Of a stretch of DNA of 64,000 bases, positions 1 to 17,600 are shown piece after piece. The notes below the pieces were generated by a model, which saw only the letters and a list, made by a program, of their open reading frames with translations, did no database searches and was not told where the DNA came from. The number at the start of each line of letters is the position of its first letter. The first letter of the stretch is position 1. Source of the DNA: Chlamydomonas reinhardtii. Taxonomy: Eukaryota; Chlorophyta; Chlorophyceae; Chlamydomonadales; Chlamydomonadaceae. Where the stretch lies: assembly GCF_000002595.2 (NCBI RefSeq), contig NC_057011.1:3861635-3925634 (forward strand). Direction: 5' to 3'. The translations under genes were made by a program, and so were the position numbers.

Positions 1-2333
1 CTCCGCCGCGGTCCGCTGACACCGGCGACGGCAGGCCTGCGCCCAAGCGCCACCGAATCGTCCAGCTCGGAGCACCCGCTGCTGGGCTTGTGAGCGGCGG
101 CGACGACGACAGGCATGCGGCGGGAGCACCTGCTCCTGCTGCTGCAGGCGGCAGCGGCCGCACAGCTGCTACTGCGGACGCACAGCAACAGCAGCAGCAG
201 CAGCAGGTTCACGACGGCGGCGGCGGCGGTGGCCACGGGGCCGCCGCCAGTATGGACGGTGCCGCCAGTGCTTCAGCAGTTGGGGCTCGCCTCGACCCAC
301 GGGGCGCAGCGGCGGACGCCGCAGCAACCGCCGGCCTGCTGACGCCGTCGCCGGAAGCTGCTGCTGCTTGCTGCAGCCGTGTTGGCATGAATGGTGGCAG
401 CCCCGCGGTGGCAGCGGCTAAAGCGGCGCCGCCGCCAGCAACGGCTGCCGTGGCACACGGGGGTGCAGGGGGTGTGGGTGCGGCGGGCACGGCAGGTAAG
501 GCAGGCAAGGCGGGCATCGGGATTGGCAGCAGCAGGCCACAACCCACAGGGCTGCGGCGCGCCGGCGCGCAGGCTGCGGCCATGGGGGCGCGGCTGCGCG
601 GCGAGCAGCGCAAAGCAGCCGAGGGCGTGTCCGCGCTGGCGGCCCGGCTGGCAGAGCAGGCGCAGGAGAGGCAGCACCAGCACCAGCAGAAGCAGGCGGC
701 CAAGGGCGGCCGAAGCGGCGCCGCTGACGGGGCTGGGCGTGCCAGCAGCGAGGACGACGAGGAGGAAGCGGACTCTGATGCGGCAGTGCCGCCGCTTGCA
801 CTGCGCGTGATCGGCCGTGCCGGTCTCATGGGAGCGGCAGCGAGAGGAGCGGGAGCGGGAGGAGCGGGAGCGAGAGGCAGCAGCAGCCCAAGGCCCACCG
901 TTGCATTGTCAGCAGCGGCGGCACCAGCAGCAGCAGCAGCAGAGCCTGGGGAGGACATGGACGAATCATGCCCGCCATTTGTGGCGCCGTCCGAAGCCGC
1001 CATTCAAAGCCTCGGCGGCCGCTTTGCCCGCGCGGCCGCGGCCGCCGCGTGTGTACCGGCGGCTGCCAGCGGCGCAGCCGAGGAGCCGCCGCCGCCGCCG
1101 CCGTTGGTACTTCGGCAGACAAAGGCGCCTGCCGCCAGAGGAACTGGTGCAACGTCCACTGCGATGGGTGGTAACGGTAATGGCGACGGCTCTAAGCGGC
1201 TCCATGCACCACCGCGCGGCCACACGGCGGCGGCGAATTATAGCGGCAGCAGTGACGCGGTTGCTGGGCTGGCTGCTGTGCCCGGCGGTGGCGGTGGCGG
1301 CGGTGGCGGCGGTGGCAGCGGCGGTGCCATCAGGAGCCGGCAGCCTGTGGGTCGACGGAGTCGTGATTGGCCCGCCGCGGCTGCGGCCGGCAGCAACGCG
1401 GCTGCGGGCGGCGCGATGCGTGGTGGCACGGCGGGTGGCAGCCCGGGGCGTGGCGGCCCGGGGCGTGGCGGAACGGCTGTGCGCGGCGGCAAGGCGGCAG
1501 GCGGCAGTGCGGTGGGTGGCAGCGCGGCCGGCAATGGCGGAGCTGGCGGCGGCGTGGCTAGGGGCCGCGGCGGCGCCTGGGACTACAACAAGCACAACAG
1601 CTTGAAGGTCACCAAATCAATGTGTGAGTTGGATGGACGGACGGATCCCAGGCAGGGAACTGCCACGGTAGCAGTTGGAGTGTGGAAACACGCGCGCGTG
1701 CGATCCGGCAGTTCTACGCGTGACTCGCATGCCTGCATTGGCGATTGGCAAAGTGCGCGCCCAGAGCGCCCACATCTCATCTACATGACCTGCGAGCACT
1801 GGTAGCTATAGCCCTTGCGGGCCTTGCTGGGTCCGAGCTGCTGAGTCATTGTTGTTGCCACTGTTCCTGTGCGCTTTGAGCGCAGGTGATAAGAAGGCTC
1901 TCGTACTGCCAGCGGGCACGCGGAACGCGCCCCACGGCGTATTCGCGGACCTCTTCAATGGGATCACAGCCGGGGCCGGGGCCTGCGGGCCGCTGCCTGA
2001 CCAGATCGAGCTAGTGCCGGCGCCATGGGCGGGCCTGTCGCCTGGCACGGTGTGGACGGTGAGCGGGCTACGGGGTACATAATTACATACACACACATGC
2101 GGGCTTCGACGCACACGCACGCTCACACAGGGCGGGCTTCGTTTGTTGATTTTATAACACATAAACACACAGACACACACACACACACACACAATGGTCG
2201 CCTGTGGGGTTCCAGGCTTATCGCGGGTAAGTATGACTACCTGGGTCACGACAGTCACGCGACGCTCGGTAAAATGGTGGGTATCGGTAAGTAACTCCGT
2301 CGCGTCATTGGGCGGGCTTTCGTTTCGTTTTTT

Positions 2334-2420
<87 letters not shown>

Positions 2421-4308
2421 ACGTGTGATGCATGCAGGCGAAACCAACCAAGGCACTGTACAGCGGCAACAGCGTACGGTAATGCTTCCTGCGCCGCCTC
2501 GAGAGCATGCACAAAGCCCTCAGGCTGAGGGAGGGCGACCGTGTGTACTTCCAGCGCAACCCGGCCGCGGCGGCAGGCAGGTTCAGCTATTTCGTCTGGG
2601 TGGTGAAGGGCAAGAAGGCCGAGGGAGGGGCCGCTATGGCGGCCCCTACCGTGGCTGCTGGCGCGGCAGCTGCTGCTGCTGCTAGGGTTGTGCCCGCGGC
2701 CACAGCAGCACGGGCAGCTGCTGGCGGCGCGGCGGCTGGCGGTGGCGTGGCTGGAGCTCAAGCTCACCAGCGCCTGCACCCGCAGCCGCCACAGCAGCAG
2801 CAGGGCCAGCCGCAGCCGCCGCCGCCGGCGAAGCAGCTGCTGCCCCTCAGCCGAGCCCTCGATCCGCACCGCCTCCTGCCGCCAGACTGGACCAGCCTGC
2901 CGCCGCAGCAGCGGGGGGAGTGGCGCCGGCTCGGCCTCAGCCTTCACGGGGCCATTGCGGCGATTGCGAGGGACCACGGGGGCGCCTGGGAGGGCACCAA
3001 GCAGCTTAGCCGCGTGCCGGAGTACGCATTGACGAGGGCAGCGTTCAGCGGGTCTCTGACCTCGGCGTCGGCTCGAGTTCAAGGATTGTGATTGACGTGG
3101 CGCAGGCGTCAGGCATTGCGGACAAGCACGACGCGGTGCTGCCGGCTGCTGCGCTGCCGCCGCTGCGTCAGCTGCGGCGGGTCTGGGACGAGGCGCAGCA
3201 GCGCCCGGTGGTGGAAGCTGGGGAGCGAGTCAACAAGGGCCGCGTGGTTGCGGTGATGCCCGGGTACGTGATGCCAGCGGGCGTCGCGGAGGAGTTCGTC
3301 GAGTGCGGCTACAAGGAGGGCAGTGAGGAGATGAGGGCGAAGCTCAGCGAGCGGGCGCTCCGCATGTGCGCCGAGCGCGAGCGTGTGCGTGCGGCGTCTT
3401 CCATTTTGGGCCGTGCGTGGCGGCAGCTTGCCACACACACGCTGTCGGACTACCCGGCCCTTGGCCCGACCGCGGCCGCTGGTACGCCTGCTGCAGGTAG
3501 GTGTGTAGGTGTGTGAGTGTGCACGCGCGAAAGCGGGGCTGCATGCATGCTCTCGTGCCACACTTCCACGTGGCAGTGCTCCCGCCTCCACAACGTGCCC
3601 ACCTGTGCAAGCGATCGAAGATCACCACAAGTGCCCGGCTCAGCCTTCCTTACCGTGTACCGTACCACACACGCGTCTGCCTCCCCATGCCGTTTACCAA
3701 CCGCGTGCGCATGCATATGCACGTGTGCACGAGCAGGAGCCGCGGGCGGGGGGCCAGCGGGGGCGGCGGCTGCCGCGGCAGCTGGCGGAGCTGGTGGTGA
3801 GGATGGCGGCAGCGGCTGGCAGCTGTCGAGCCTGGGCTATGGCGGCCTGGCATCGCTGGTTGCCGACCCCCGCGTGCACGACAGCACGGACCCGACGTCG
3901 AAGGAATGGCAGGCGGCGGACGCCGCCGCGAAGCAGGGCGCCAACTGCGCGGTGAGAGGGCCCGGAGGCTGACGGCGTGGGACGGCGGAGTAAATGTCAG
4001 GCATGCCTGCTTGGGTGAGGTGGAATGAGCAGGTGTACTTGCTGCCTGCGTCGCTTGGGGCCTTGGGAAGGCAAGCAGGCATGGCTGATGCGACCTGCGT
4101 GGTGACTCGTGTGCGTTATCCGCAGGTGGTCTACGTCCGCATCCGCGGCCTGCCGCACCCCGTGCTCGTCGCCGCGCGGGACATTGAGTCGGGCGAGAGG
4201 CTCGCCACCTACAAGGAGCCAGCCTGGTGGACAACACAGGCAGTGGAGTTTGCCCTGGCGACGCGCTCCATGTACAATCTGAGGTTGCACGGGCTGATGT
4301 GCGATTGA
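1..4308 (+). CDS. SET-domain-like protein, 5'-truncated by the window edge, possibly disrupted
   Basis: The reading frame is already open at base 3, so the start lies upstream. Proposed exons: <1-1623, 1886-2058, 2438-3496, 3737-3951, 4126-4308. The first exon encodes over 500 residues of Ala/Gly/Gln-rich low complexity. The last two exons read like the C-terminal half of a SET lysine-methyltransferase domain: GANCAV (the usual NHxC position), then ARDIESGERLATYKE (the usual A-RDI-GEEL--DY), then a closing Trp pair. I infer a SET fold; no substrate can be read. Two oddities lie in the middle exon. A TAA occurs in frame at 2480-2482. The frame then has to change between about 3005 and 3030, because the good coding frame before it (ending near WEGTKQLSR) differs from the one after it (RIDEGSVQRVSDLG). 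Either the gene is decaying, the assembly has errors, or a small intron is missed. Alternative: a divergent SET-like protein without methyltransferase activity. Confidence 0.55.
2131..2419. repeat. Intronic (CA)n tracts with a dispersed ~94-bp TG-flanked element (family R1)
   Basis: The intron 2059-2437 of the SET-like gene is almost wholly repetitive. It holds a partial R1 piece (2131-2158), a short (CA)n, a full R1 core (2242-2335) and then a pure (CA)n tract (2337-2419). The core contains GGGCGGGCTTTCGTTTCG and CGGTAAGTAACTCCG. It matches the core at 39077-39170 in reverse orientation, with about six differences in 94 bases by eye. Confidence 0.8.
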
Positions 4309-5718
4309 GTGGGATAAAAGCTGCATCGACCCTGCGCCGTCTGTGGAACGCAGGTGCACGATGCTGCCGGCGTGCCAAGCTGCTGTTTCCGTGCCGATAC
4401 GGTCCCTGCTTGTGAATGTCCCGTGTTGGATTTGGCCGGGGGCCGTCTGCTGCCGGAGAGGCTACACTGATTGGCCCAACCGTTGCCACAATATTGTCGA
4501 TGCTTGGCTACCCCCTTTGTTGCATTTGGGCCGGGCCCCGGGGCCGTTGCTGCCGTCTCGTTGACCGAAAAGTTGTCATTGCATGTGTGCGTGTTTGGCG
4601 GGCTGTGGGCAGCAACAGAAGAACGGGCTGTGGAGGGCAGCAGAGTCGGAGCTTTTGTGGAATGTTGCAAGTGCCGTCAAGACTGATTGGCTGAGGTTTG
4701 GCTCTGTATCGCTCCGGCTGAATTCTCCCTGCCGCCTATATCTATACAATAAAAAGTAGCACATACTAATACGTGGCAGGGGCGCCCCTGACGGCAGGGG
4801 CACCCCTGATAGCGGGCGGTGCCCGCACCAACCGCCCCCGGCTACCGTATGCCCGGGAGATACATGACAACCTTGCCATAGTCTCACTGCCGTACGGAGG
4901 CACGCCTGCAAATAGCATGTCTGGTAAAGCGTCTCTGTCTCTGTTTTTGAGGTCGTCAGGGAGCCACAGCTCTTGAGGCCTGGCACGCACACTGCGCAGT
5001 CAGCACTGAGCAGTCAGGCATGACAGGTAGGCGGTCTTGCGTGCATGCGGCCTTTGGGTCATGTGGTTGTTGCTTGGTGTGCCGTGTGAGGGGCGGTAAC
5101 AGGGGCAATTGGGCAAAGGGTTTGGGCAACTAATATGCATGTGGTCTCTTACTTTATCCATGAGGTGACGCAATGGCGGCCACAATGCACGGTCAATCTA
5201 CGCAGCGAGTGTACGGCAAAGTACCTTAATCTGCGTAGTTATGTGCGAGTAGATACCGGTATGTCCAAGCCCCAGGGCTTTCAGCCGGACCGACCCCTCC
5301 TCTGCTTGGCAACCCTTCATGAACTAGTGTAGAGGGATGATACGGGCTGTGCCGGCTGCTGAGAGCTTCGGCTCAGCGAAGGGGCTGCGGGCTCAGCACT
5401 CCTGCAGCGCGCTGAGTCGCCCGCCCGCGCCCGCCCAGCCGGATGAGCCAATGGCCCAGCCGATGAACCCGGCAATTCAGTGCGCTGAGCGGTCCACTCA
5501 CCAAGATTAGCTGTGCATGACCCCGCTGAGCGCCCACCGGCGCTCGCCCGGCTTAGCGCGAAACCCCAGGAACCGGGCGTGTCATCCCTAAACAGGGTGG
5601 GGGGGCGCGCTGCAGGACCTAAGTCGCTTTCCTAATGCCATGCACGAGTCCCTCCCCTTACCGAGCAACATGCCCACCATGAAAACGAGCGCCTGACTGA
5701 ATGAATTTTATAAAGGGC
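4309..5718. other. Gene-free stretch downstream of the SET-like gene
   Basis: I see no convincing exon, RNA gene or known repeat here. The part just after 4308 is presumably 3' UTR. An AATAAA-like string occurs near 4748. The segment 5360-5600 is very GC-rich, with many GCTGAG/CTCAGC strings that could fold, but no defined structure emerges. Confidence 0.4.
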
Positions 5719-5723
5719 AAAAA
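5719..5723 (-). terminator. Pol III terminator of the tRNA-Val gene
   Basis: Directly after the discriminator base of the tRNA the minus strand reads five T residues, the usual RNA polymerase III stop. Confidence 0.75.
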
Positions 5724-5807
5724 TGTCACCATCCAGGATCGAACTGGAGACCTCTCGCGTACACACAGTTGTGAGGCGAATGTGATAACCAACTACACCA
5801 TGGTGAC
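5724..5807 (-). tRNA. tRNA-Val(CAC) with a 10-nt intron
   Basis: Read on the minus strand, the acceptor stem GTCACCA pairs fully with TGGTGAC, followed by discriminator A. The D arm has GTG/CAC. The anticodon stem is TTCGC/GCGAG and the T arm is TCCAG-TTCGATC-CTGGA. The anticodon loop is 17 nt instead of 7. Placing a 10-nt intron at the canonical position one base after the anticodon (5760-5769) leaves CUCACAC, that is anticodon CAC, valine. Internal A-box (TGGTGTAGTTGG) and B-box (AGTTCGATCC) promoters are present, no CCA is encoded, and a T5 terminator follows. All of this fits an expressed nuclear tRNA gene. Confidence 0.93.
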
Positions 5808-6352
5808 TTGACTTCATCTGATGACATAAGGACTAATTTTTACATATATATACAAATAGCAAGTGACCCCGCGGCATTCACCGGCTGCGAGTTCAGTTGT
5901 GTCAATGTGCCAATGCCAATGCTCACTCAGTTGACCCTTGTCCGTGAAGCCAGGCCAGGACCGCTTGTCATGTACAGGCTTGGCGAGTCGGTGCCGGGGC
6001 AAGGACTGTGTGGGGGTCAAGGTGCAGAATCCTGGAGCAACAACCACCCGGTGGCCCAACGCGCGGGTACCCAGCAGCCCGTTGGATGCCCCAACAGGGC
6101 GATGGGCCAGAGCACCAGACACACACAACGCAACACTGCAGCTTGGAGCCCGCATCCCCGCAAATAAGCGGTGGCTGAGCACACCTCCGCTCCATCCTGG
6201 CGAATCCCACATTTCCATATTACCTTCCCCATACAACCCCTCTAAAGGGCACGTTCTGCGGCACCACACCGCCGTGACCACCCCCTGCCTCGCCCTGCTT
6301 CCGTTGCCCAGTCACCCAGCATCACTGCCTCACGAACACCCGGGCTCGAAAC
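5808..6352. other. Intergenic stretch between tRNA-Val and the 2OG oxygenase-like gene
   Basis: It holds the upstream flank of the tRNA (AT-rich at 5825-5860, with TATATATA) and presumably the 3' UTR of the minus-strand oxygenase-like gene. No exon or repeat is recognised. Confidence 0.4.
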
Positions 6353-11535
<5,183 letters not shown>

Positions 11536-11891
11536 GGCCACCGCAGGTATTACCAGTGGCTAACGAATGTAACTGAGCTTGTTAAAAAAACAAGGGTTGG
11601 GCCGGGTGTCGCAAAATGTGGCGGCTTTTAGTCTTGCTTCTGTAGTGTGCTCGCGTTACTTGAAGCAAAAGATATCGGTATGATGCTGAAAGTCTGCTGC
11701 AGTTTTCGCGCTATGTCAGAAGCGGTGCAGCATGCCATGAATGGGTGTGTCTCGCGACCCCCGGGCGAATCCAGCGCGAAGAGTGGCCCGCTTTCAACAT
11801 AGTAGTTTGCTCGCGTGTCCTGCGCTTACACCTGAGATGTCCTGACACTACCTGAACTCGCGTGAGGGAAGGACGCAACCTACCGTTCCAA
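11536..11891. promoter_or_regulatory. Divergent promoter region, oxygenase-like gene / Dam methyltransferase
   Basis: 356 bp separate the two start codons, which point away from each other. The region must hold both promoters and 5' UTRs. No TATA box or known element is recognised. It is less GC-rich than its surroundings, for example the run of A at 11584-11590. Confidence 0.45.
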
Positions 11892-14672
11892 ATGGAGGTC
11901 GACACCACGATGGAGGAGGGCCGTGGCGACCAGATGAAGCTGCTGCTGCAGGCTGTGGAGGAGGTGACGGATAAGGTGGAGCAGAAGGTCATGGAGGAGC
12001 CTCCTCCTGTCGTTATGGAGGACAGGCCGGAGGACCTCGAGGGATGCGAGAAACTCATCGAGGGAAGCAGTTTGAAGAACAATTTCCTCAGCATAGGCCA
12101 GGCCCTGGTGACCATCAACGATAGGAAGCTGTACAAGGACTCGGGCTACACGTCGTTTACGCAGTATATCGAGCAGAAGGGCGACTTTGGGTTCGGCCCG
12201 AGGCAAGCCTTGCGCTTGCTCGCCGCGACACGCCTGGTGCGCAACTTCCCACCAAATATCGCACTTCCCAGCAGCGAGCGGCAGGTGAGGCTTCGGGAGC
12301 GGGGAGCAGCGCAAACCGGCGTGCTTCCAGCAGCGAGTCGACCGTGGGTCGCTAGCGAAGTGCTCGCTCATAACGGCAGTCCGTCTGCTGCTTGTGAATG
12401 GATGTCCTCAAACAGCCGTTAGGATTTAGTATGACCTCCACGGCGACTAAGTTTGCGCGGGCTGGCAAGCTCGCACGCAGTGCGGGCTTGCGAGCTGCGC
12501 ACTTGTTTGTTCCATACCTGGTTTTTACGATGACAGCAGTAATGGCGTTGGCAGGCTTCGCTCCGGATGCCGCTGGCCACTCGCACCTACTCTCCCTGTT
12601 CCCGCAGCCAGCCGTGCAAGCCCCTCGCCCTCCCCCAAAACACCCACCCACCATCCCACCCACCGCATCAGCATCACCCCACTAACCTGCCCTTTTCCCG
12701 GCCCCCTTTCCCTTGCTTTTCGCGCTCACCAGGTCCGCGCGCTGGTGGGGCTGGAGCAGGCGGAGGCGATTGAGGTGTGGAGCAAGGCCACCAAGATCAG
12801 CCAGGACACCAACACGCCGCTCACGCACCGCCTGGTGGAGAGCGTGCTGGGCAAGGAACTGCCCACCACCTACCGCCAGGTTACCCGCGATTGGCAGGTG
12901 CGAGCAGCCTGCTTTGCTTCTATTGCTACAGGGGAACAGCCTGCACGCGCCTGCTCAATGGCAAACGCTTCTGCACGCCATTACAAATCCTCTGCCGCGG
13001 AAGCAGACCCCTGATTTGCCAGTCGCACCTGCAAACACACATGCCTCCCTCTCCTGCCAAACCTACCCCTCCAGGACTACGTCTCCCCCGACAGCGACTT
13101 TTACGTCACGCCTGCGCCCATCCTGGCGGCGGTGCGGCGCCTGTTTGGCGGACCTATAGACCTGGACCCTGCCAGCGACCAGCAGGTGTGTGTGGGCGGT
13201 GTGTCAAAAAGCAAGTGGCGGTTGTGGGGGGGGCCGGTGTGAGCCTGAGCGTGCGCCGGTTGACCTGTGGTATGGTCTGTGGGCGCGTGACGCAATGGAG
13301 GTGGACTGGGCGAGGAAGAATGGGTGGATTGGGGGCGGCGCGGCGCCAGGGAGGCCCGCCCGGTGATGGGCTCCCCTTCAGGGCGCCGGTATTTGCACCT
13401 GCTTCCCTTCAGTTGACACGCCTTGTCCCCCTGCTCCTGCTCCTGACCCTCCTTCTCCTGCTCCTCCTCCCCTCCCACCGCCCTGGGCGGCCTCCCCCCG
13501 CCACAGGCCAACCAGTCCGTCAAGGCGCTCAAGTTCTACTCGGCCGAGCAGGACGGACTGGCGGAGACCAACCCTTGGGCCGGCAAGGTGAAATGGGACA
13601 GGGGCTGGTGGTGGTGGTGGTGGTGGTGGCGTTAGTCGATACTGAATGGTTTGAAAGCTGCTTATCGTGGGGCCGCAGGGCGACGGAGTTCTTGCAAACT
13701 GTTTGTAGATACAGCCCTTTGCTCATTGCGCCGCAACCCGTCACAACGCGGGCGAGCGGAACGGGCGTGTGGAGGTCCTCCGGTCCGCTTCCACGGCCGC
13801 TGATGCTGCTGCCGCGTGCCGTAATGCCGCGACGCCCGCAGGTTTTCATCAACCCCCCGTCCGGGGTGACGGGGAAGGAGGCGGTGCAGGTGAGCGCACG
13901 TGTGGGCCCACTCCATCACTGTGCTCCTCCACTCCCAAGCGTCCTCTTCCGCATCCACTTCCACATGCCCATCCTCTACACATGCATGCACCCTGTTGAC
14001 TCGGCATGCCTCGAACTCCACCCCCGCAACGACGCGCCTGCTGTACCAATGTGCTCGCATGCATATGAATTCGTCATGAATGTAACCCCCACCGGGCTTC
14101 TTCTGAATTAACCATAACTACAACCTCCACTTTGCTTCTATATCACCCATTATGAACGTAACCCCCGCCACCTCGCACACGCGCGCCTATGCCACCCGCA
14201 GGGCCTGTTCCTGCAGCGCGCCCTTCGTGAGGTGGGCTCCGGCGCCGTGAGCGAGGCAGTGCTGCTGCTCAAGGCCGCGGTGGGGCAGCGCTGGTTCGGG
14301 CCCGTGCTCGGGCAGCCGCACTGCTGGCTGTCGGAGAAGGCGCAGAAGAAGGCGGCGGGCAAGGGCGGTGGAGGCGGAGGCAGGGCAGGAGGCGGAGGTG
14401 GGAGGGGCAAGGCGGCTGTGAAGAAGGAGGAGGACGCGGAGGACGGGGGCGCAGAGGGCGGGGAGGGAGGCGGAGGCGGAGGCGGGGGTTGGAAGAAGGG
14501 CGGCGGCAAGGCGGCGGCGGCGGCGGCCGCGGCGACCACGCCGCGCGGGATGGTGGTTGTGTACGTGGGCCGCCGTGTGAAGGAGTTCTGCACCTCGTTC
14601 GCGGACCTGGGTCACATACCCGGCTACAACAAGAGCTGGAAGGCCGATAGCCGTGGGAGCGGGCGCGGGTAG
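11892..14672 (+). CDS. Phage-type DNA N6-adenine methyltransferase (Dam family)
   Basis: Six exons in constant phase, 422 aa: 11892-12284, 12733-12897, 13075-13185, 13507-13587, 13842-13889, 14202-14672. The start ATG opens MEVDTTMEEGRGD. Residues ~60-185 (LVTINDRKLYKDSGYTSF and following) resemble the helical 'LYRE-GY-SFEEYC' module often found with phage DNA modifiers. The catalytic part has YVTPAPILAAVRRLF, then DLDPASD (215-221), VKALKFYSAEQDGL, WAGK and VFINPPSG, with NPPS at 254-257 in place of the N/DPPY adenine-amino-methyltransferase motif. This order and spacing match the phage DNA N-6-adenine-methyltransferase family. A Gly/Lys/Glu-rich insert (~305-370) separates it from a C-terminal VVVYVGRRVKEF block. 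The presumed product is N6-methyladenine in DNA. Intron content and host-like codon use show it is a settled nuclear gene, although the family is mainly viral and bacterial. Confidence 0.8.
14072..14166 (+). repeat. Two R3 boxes near the 3' end of an intron
   Basis: TCATGAATGTAACCCCC at 14073-14090 and TTATGAACGTAACCCCC at 14150-14166 lie in the last intron of the Dam gene, the second 36 bases before its 3' splice site. A TTAACC string lies between them. Confidence 0.6.
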
Positions 14673-17600
14673 CGAGGCGGAGCGGAGTACGAACACGAGC
14701 ACTGGCGCTGTTTGGTGGTGGACTGGTGGTGGCATGGCGATGGCGGGGGGTCGAGGACTAACCCATAAGTGGGCTGCACTGTACGGCACATGGGCGGGAC
14801 AGTGACGTTGAATGTGATTGCTGTGATGGTGTGGTCCGGCGGCTCTCATCAGGATGCGGTTCGTGGTGATCAGGTCTGGTGGGGTTTGTACAGTATGAAG
14901 GCGGGCGCTTTGATGCCGGCAGCTGCAGCATGCGTGATCTAGGGTGCTTGCAGCAAGCCATTACTAGTCCTGGTATCAAGTCGGATGCTCTGAAATGTGT
15001 TCGTATGTGTCGTCGTGATCACGGAATGTTTTGTGCGTGCTTTGGCCGCGTGTCCTGCACTGCGTGCATGCAACGGACCACGGAGTGGATAGAGTGTTTG
15101 CAGGGATGGAAGCGTGTGTTAATTGGAGGTCTGGGCGCAACGTAGCTGTGAACATAGGAAAGGCCGCGCGCATTGTACATGAATATTAGGTAGGCAGGTA
15201 CGTATACATCGGCGTCGGTGGCAAGGACGAGCCGGAGTTACGGAGTGCAGGCAGGGCGCTGACGTGCACATGCGACCACGCCTGATGGTGCTGGTGAGGG
15301 TGTGCGCACGAGTGGGTGGCGGCTGCACGGCACGATGTGCAAGGCAGGTGGTTACGCGAATTAGTGATCAGAGTTAGGACGTGCTGCTTGTGAGCACAGA
15401 AGCCAGCGTTTAGCGTGATTCTGGAAGAAAACGTTGCGCATTGGCGCATGATGAGTCGCGGGGAGGCGGCGCGGTGGCAACCCCGGTGTAGGTAAGGCTG
15501 CTTGGAGGCTTGGAGACATGAGTTGTTGGCCTGACAAGGGCTATCGGAGGCTTTGGGGCGATGAGAAATTGCGGCTTGCTCCAGGTCTGTCGCAGGGATG
15601 CGCGAATGGTCGGTGATGTACGGTTACCTCCAACCAGACGGACATGGCTGGCTGGTGTGGCGATGGCCCTGTAAGCGGCAAATCACTGGAGCGGTAGGGT
15701 CTGGACTCAGCAGTGCGCTGGGATGGGGTAAGGGAAGCAAAGCAGCTGACGTAACTGGGTACAGCAGGTCGGACCGCGGCCGGTGGGCTGCGGCTTAGCT
15801 GGTGCGGTCAGCGGTCTTGCGGGCTGACCGGGGGCGGGGCCGGGAGCTGGGTGGGCTCCGGGGCCCTTGGCGCAACGGCGGAGCGGCATCGCTCGCAACC
15901 CGGGGTACTTCGTGCTTCAAGTTCTTTTTCCTGATGGTCAAGCAGCACTTGCACTGGGAGGGGGCCAGGGTGGCGGTCGGTTGACGGGTCTTTCGAAGCG
16001 TTGCATACCAGTATGCGGCGTACTGGGCGTGCGCTACTGCGCTACCCGTTACCGCCTTGGCCTCCGCTGGACTCGGTCGCTGGAGGCCCGGCTGGATCGC
16101 TGGAATGTAGGGTGGCCACCCGCCACCGTCGCCCACTTCGCCTTAGGCGGTATGGGGCGAACTTCTACGGCGTGGATGGCAGATACGCGCACGGCGCACT
16201 GTGGCCTCATGGCCGCATCCCTGGCCTAGTACTCCCTAGCATTCGATGACCCTTGCGTGGTGCTCAACACACCATCGCGCCGTGGCATTGCAGCGTTTGC
16301 CGTATGGGTGCGGGCGCCGTCAGGGCACGAGCTTGTGGGTCCTCGCGGCGGCTCCCATGCATTCGCCATGCGGCATGCGCTGTGGAGCGGCTGGTGCGCC
16401 TGGCGCCCCTACAACAGATTGCAGCATCCAGTGTCATTACAAGAATAGGTGGGCTGGGCCGCGACGACCCGCAGGCATGCGTCATGTAAATTACGAAACC
16501 CAACACACGGTTCATACCCAGCGACGCGGGGCCGGCGCAGTTCACGCCTCGCTCCCGCCCCGGCTCTACCACATGTCTGTGCCCATACCAATCGGTTATT
16601 GGGGCAATCAATGCTGTTCGACATCTGCGCGCCACGCTGTCAATCTGATGCGGCTGCGCACTCTCCAAACTCGTACTTAACGTGAAACGCCAACTCATCT
16701 CCCTCGTCTCCTTCTGGAGGGCACACCCAGCACCCAGCATTACGACAGGTGTCTCCAACAAAGCCACCTCCATCAGATCCTGCCCCCTGGCCTCATATTA
16801 AGGTGGCCAGTCAACGGCCTTGCAGGGGCAAGCCATCGGAGGAACGCGAATAGGAATGTGCTGCCCAAATCTACTCTACCCGGGAGGGCGTCTGCCCCGA
16901 TTCAAGTCTCGACGGTTATGCATGCAACACACGCGCCGGGATACCCGGTCCTCGCAGCTTATTGTCGCAATACTAGCGAAGCAAGGAAATCACCATTGCG
17001 CATCGTGCTATCCCTTGTGCTGCTATCCCTTCCGCTTACCCTACGCATGCCAAAGCCCACGCCCCCACACCTCTGCACATTGTCACCAACTCACCACTAC
17101 GCACTGCCTACACACGCTCCCGAAACGATATGATTTCTTCTCTTCTCGAGTCAAGTTGTGTTGGAACCAGTGTACAGACTCAAATGCCATGTAGGCGGGC
17201 CATCCACGTGTGCCTCGCCGTCACGCCTGAATAAATCCACGCTCTTTGTACGGTCAGGTCTCGGACTCCCACACGCAAAGCTCGCAGATTGTGCCACGTC
17301 ACGACACGCCACGTGTCCCCCCTTTCCGCTTTTCAGCTGCCCGCTAGCCCTCTCCACCTTTGCCTTGTGCGCCCTCCACAGCCAAGCTCTCGCTCTCTAG
17401 TACCGCGTCTGCATGCGTGGACCTGCAACTTCCACCTCGCGGCATGAGACTAAGGCCACACACACACACGCACACAGGCCACATACGTGCCACTACCCGA
17501 GTGATTGCCTTTTTGTGTGTATATATACCGACTCAATTCCAACAAACGGACATACGGGAAAACCACGCCACACTAGCGCACTCGGCACAGACCCAACAGA

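Noticed and set aside
90-1805. A start codon for the first gene at base 90
   Set aside because: The codon there is GTG and the frame stays open upstream to base 3, so the true start lies outside the window.
15867-16448. Overlapping open frames on the plus strand as a possible gene
   Set aside because: No motif, no phase-consistent splice partners and competing frames of similar length on the other strand.
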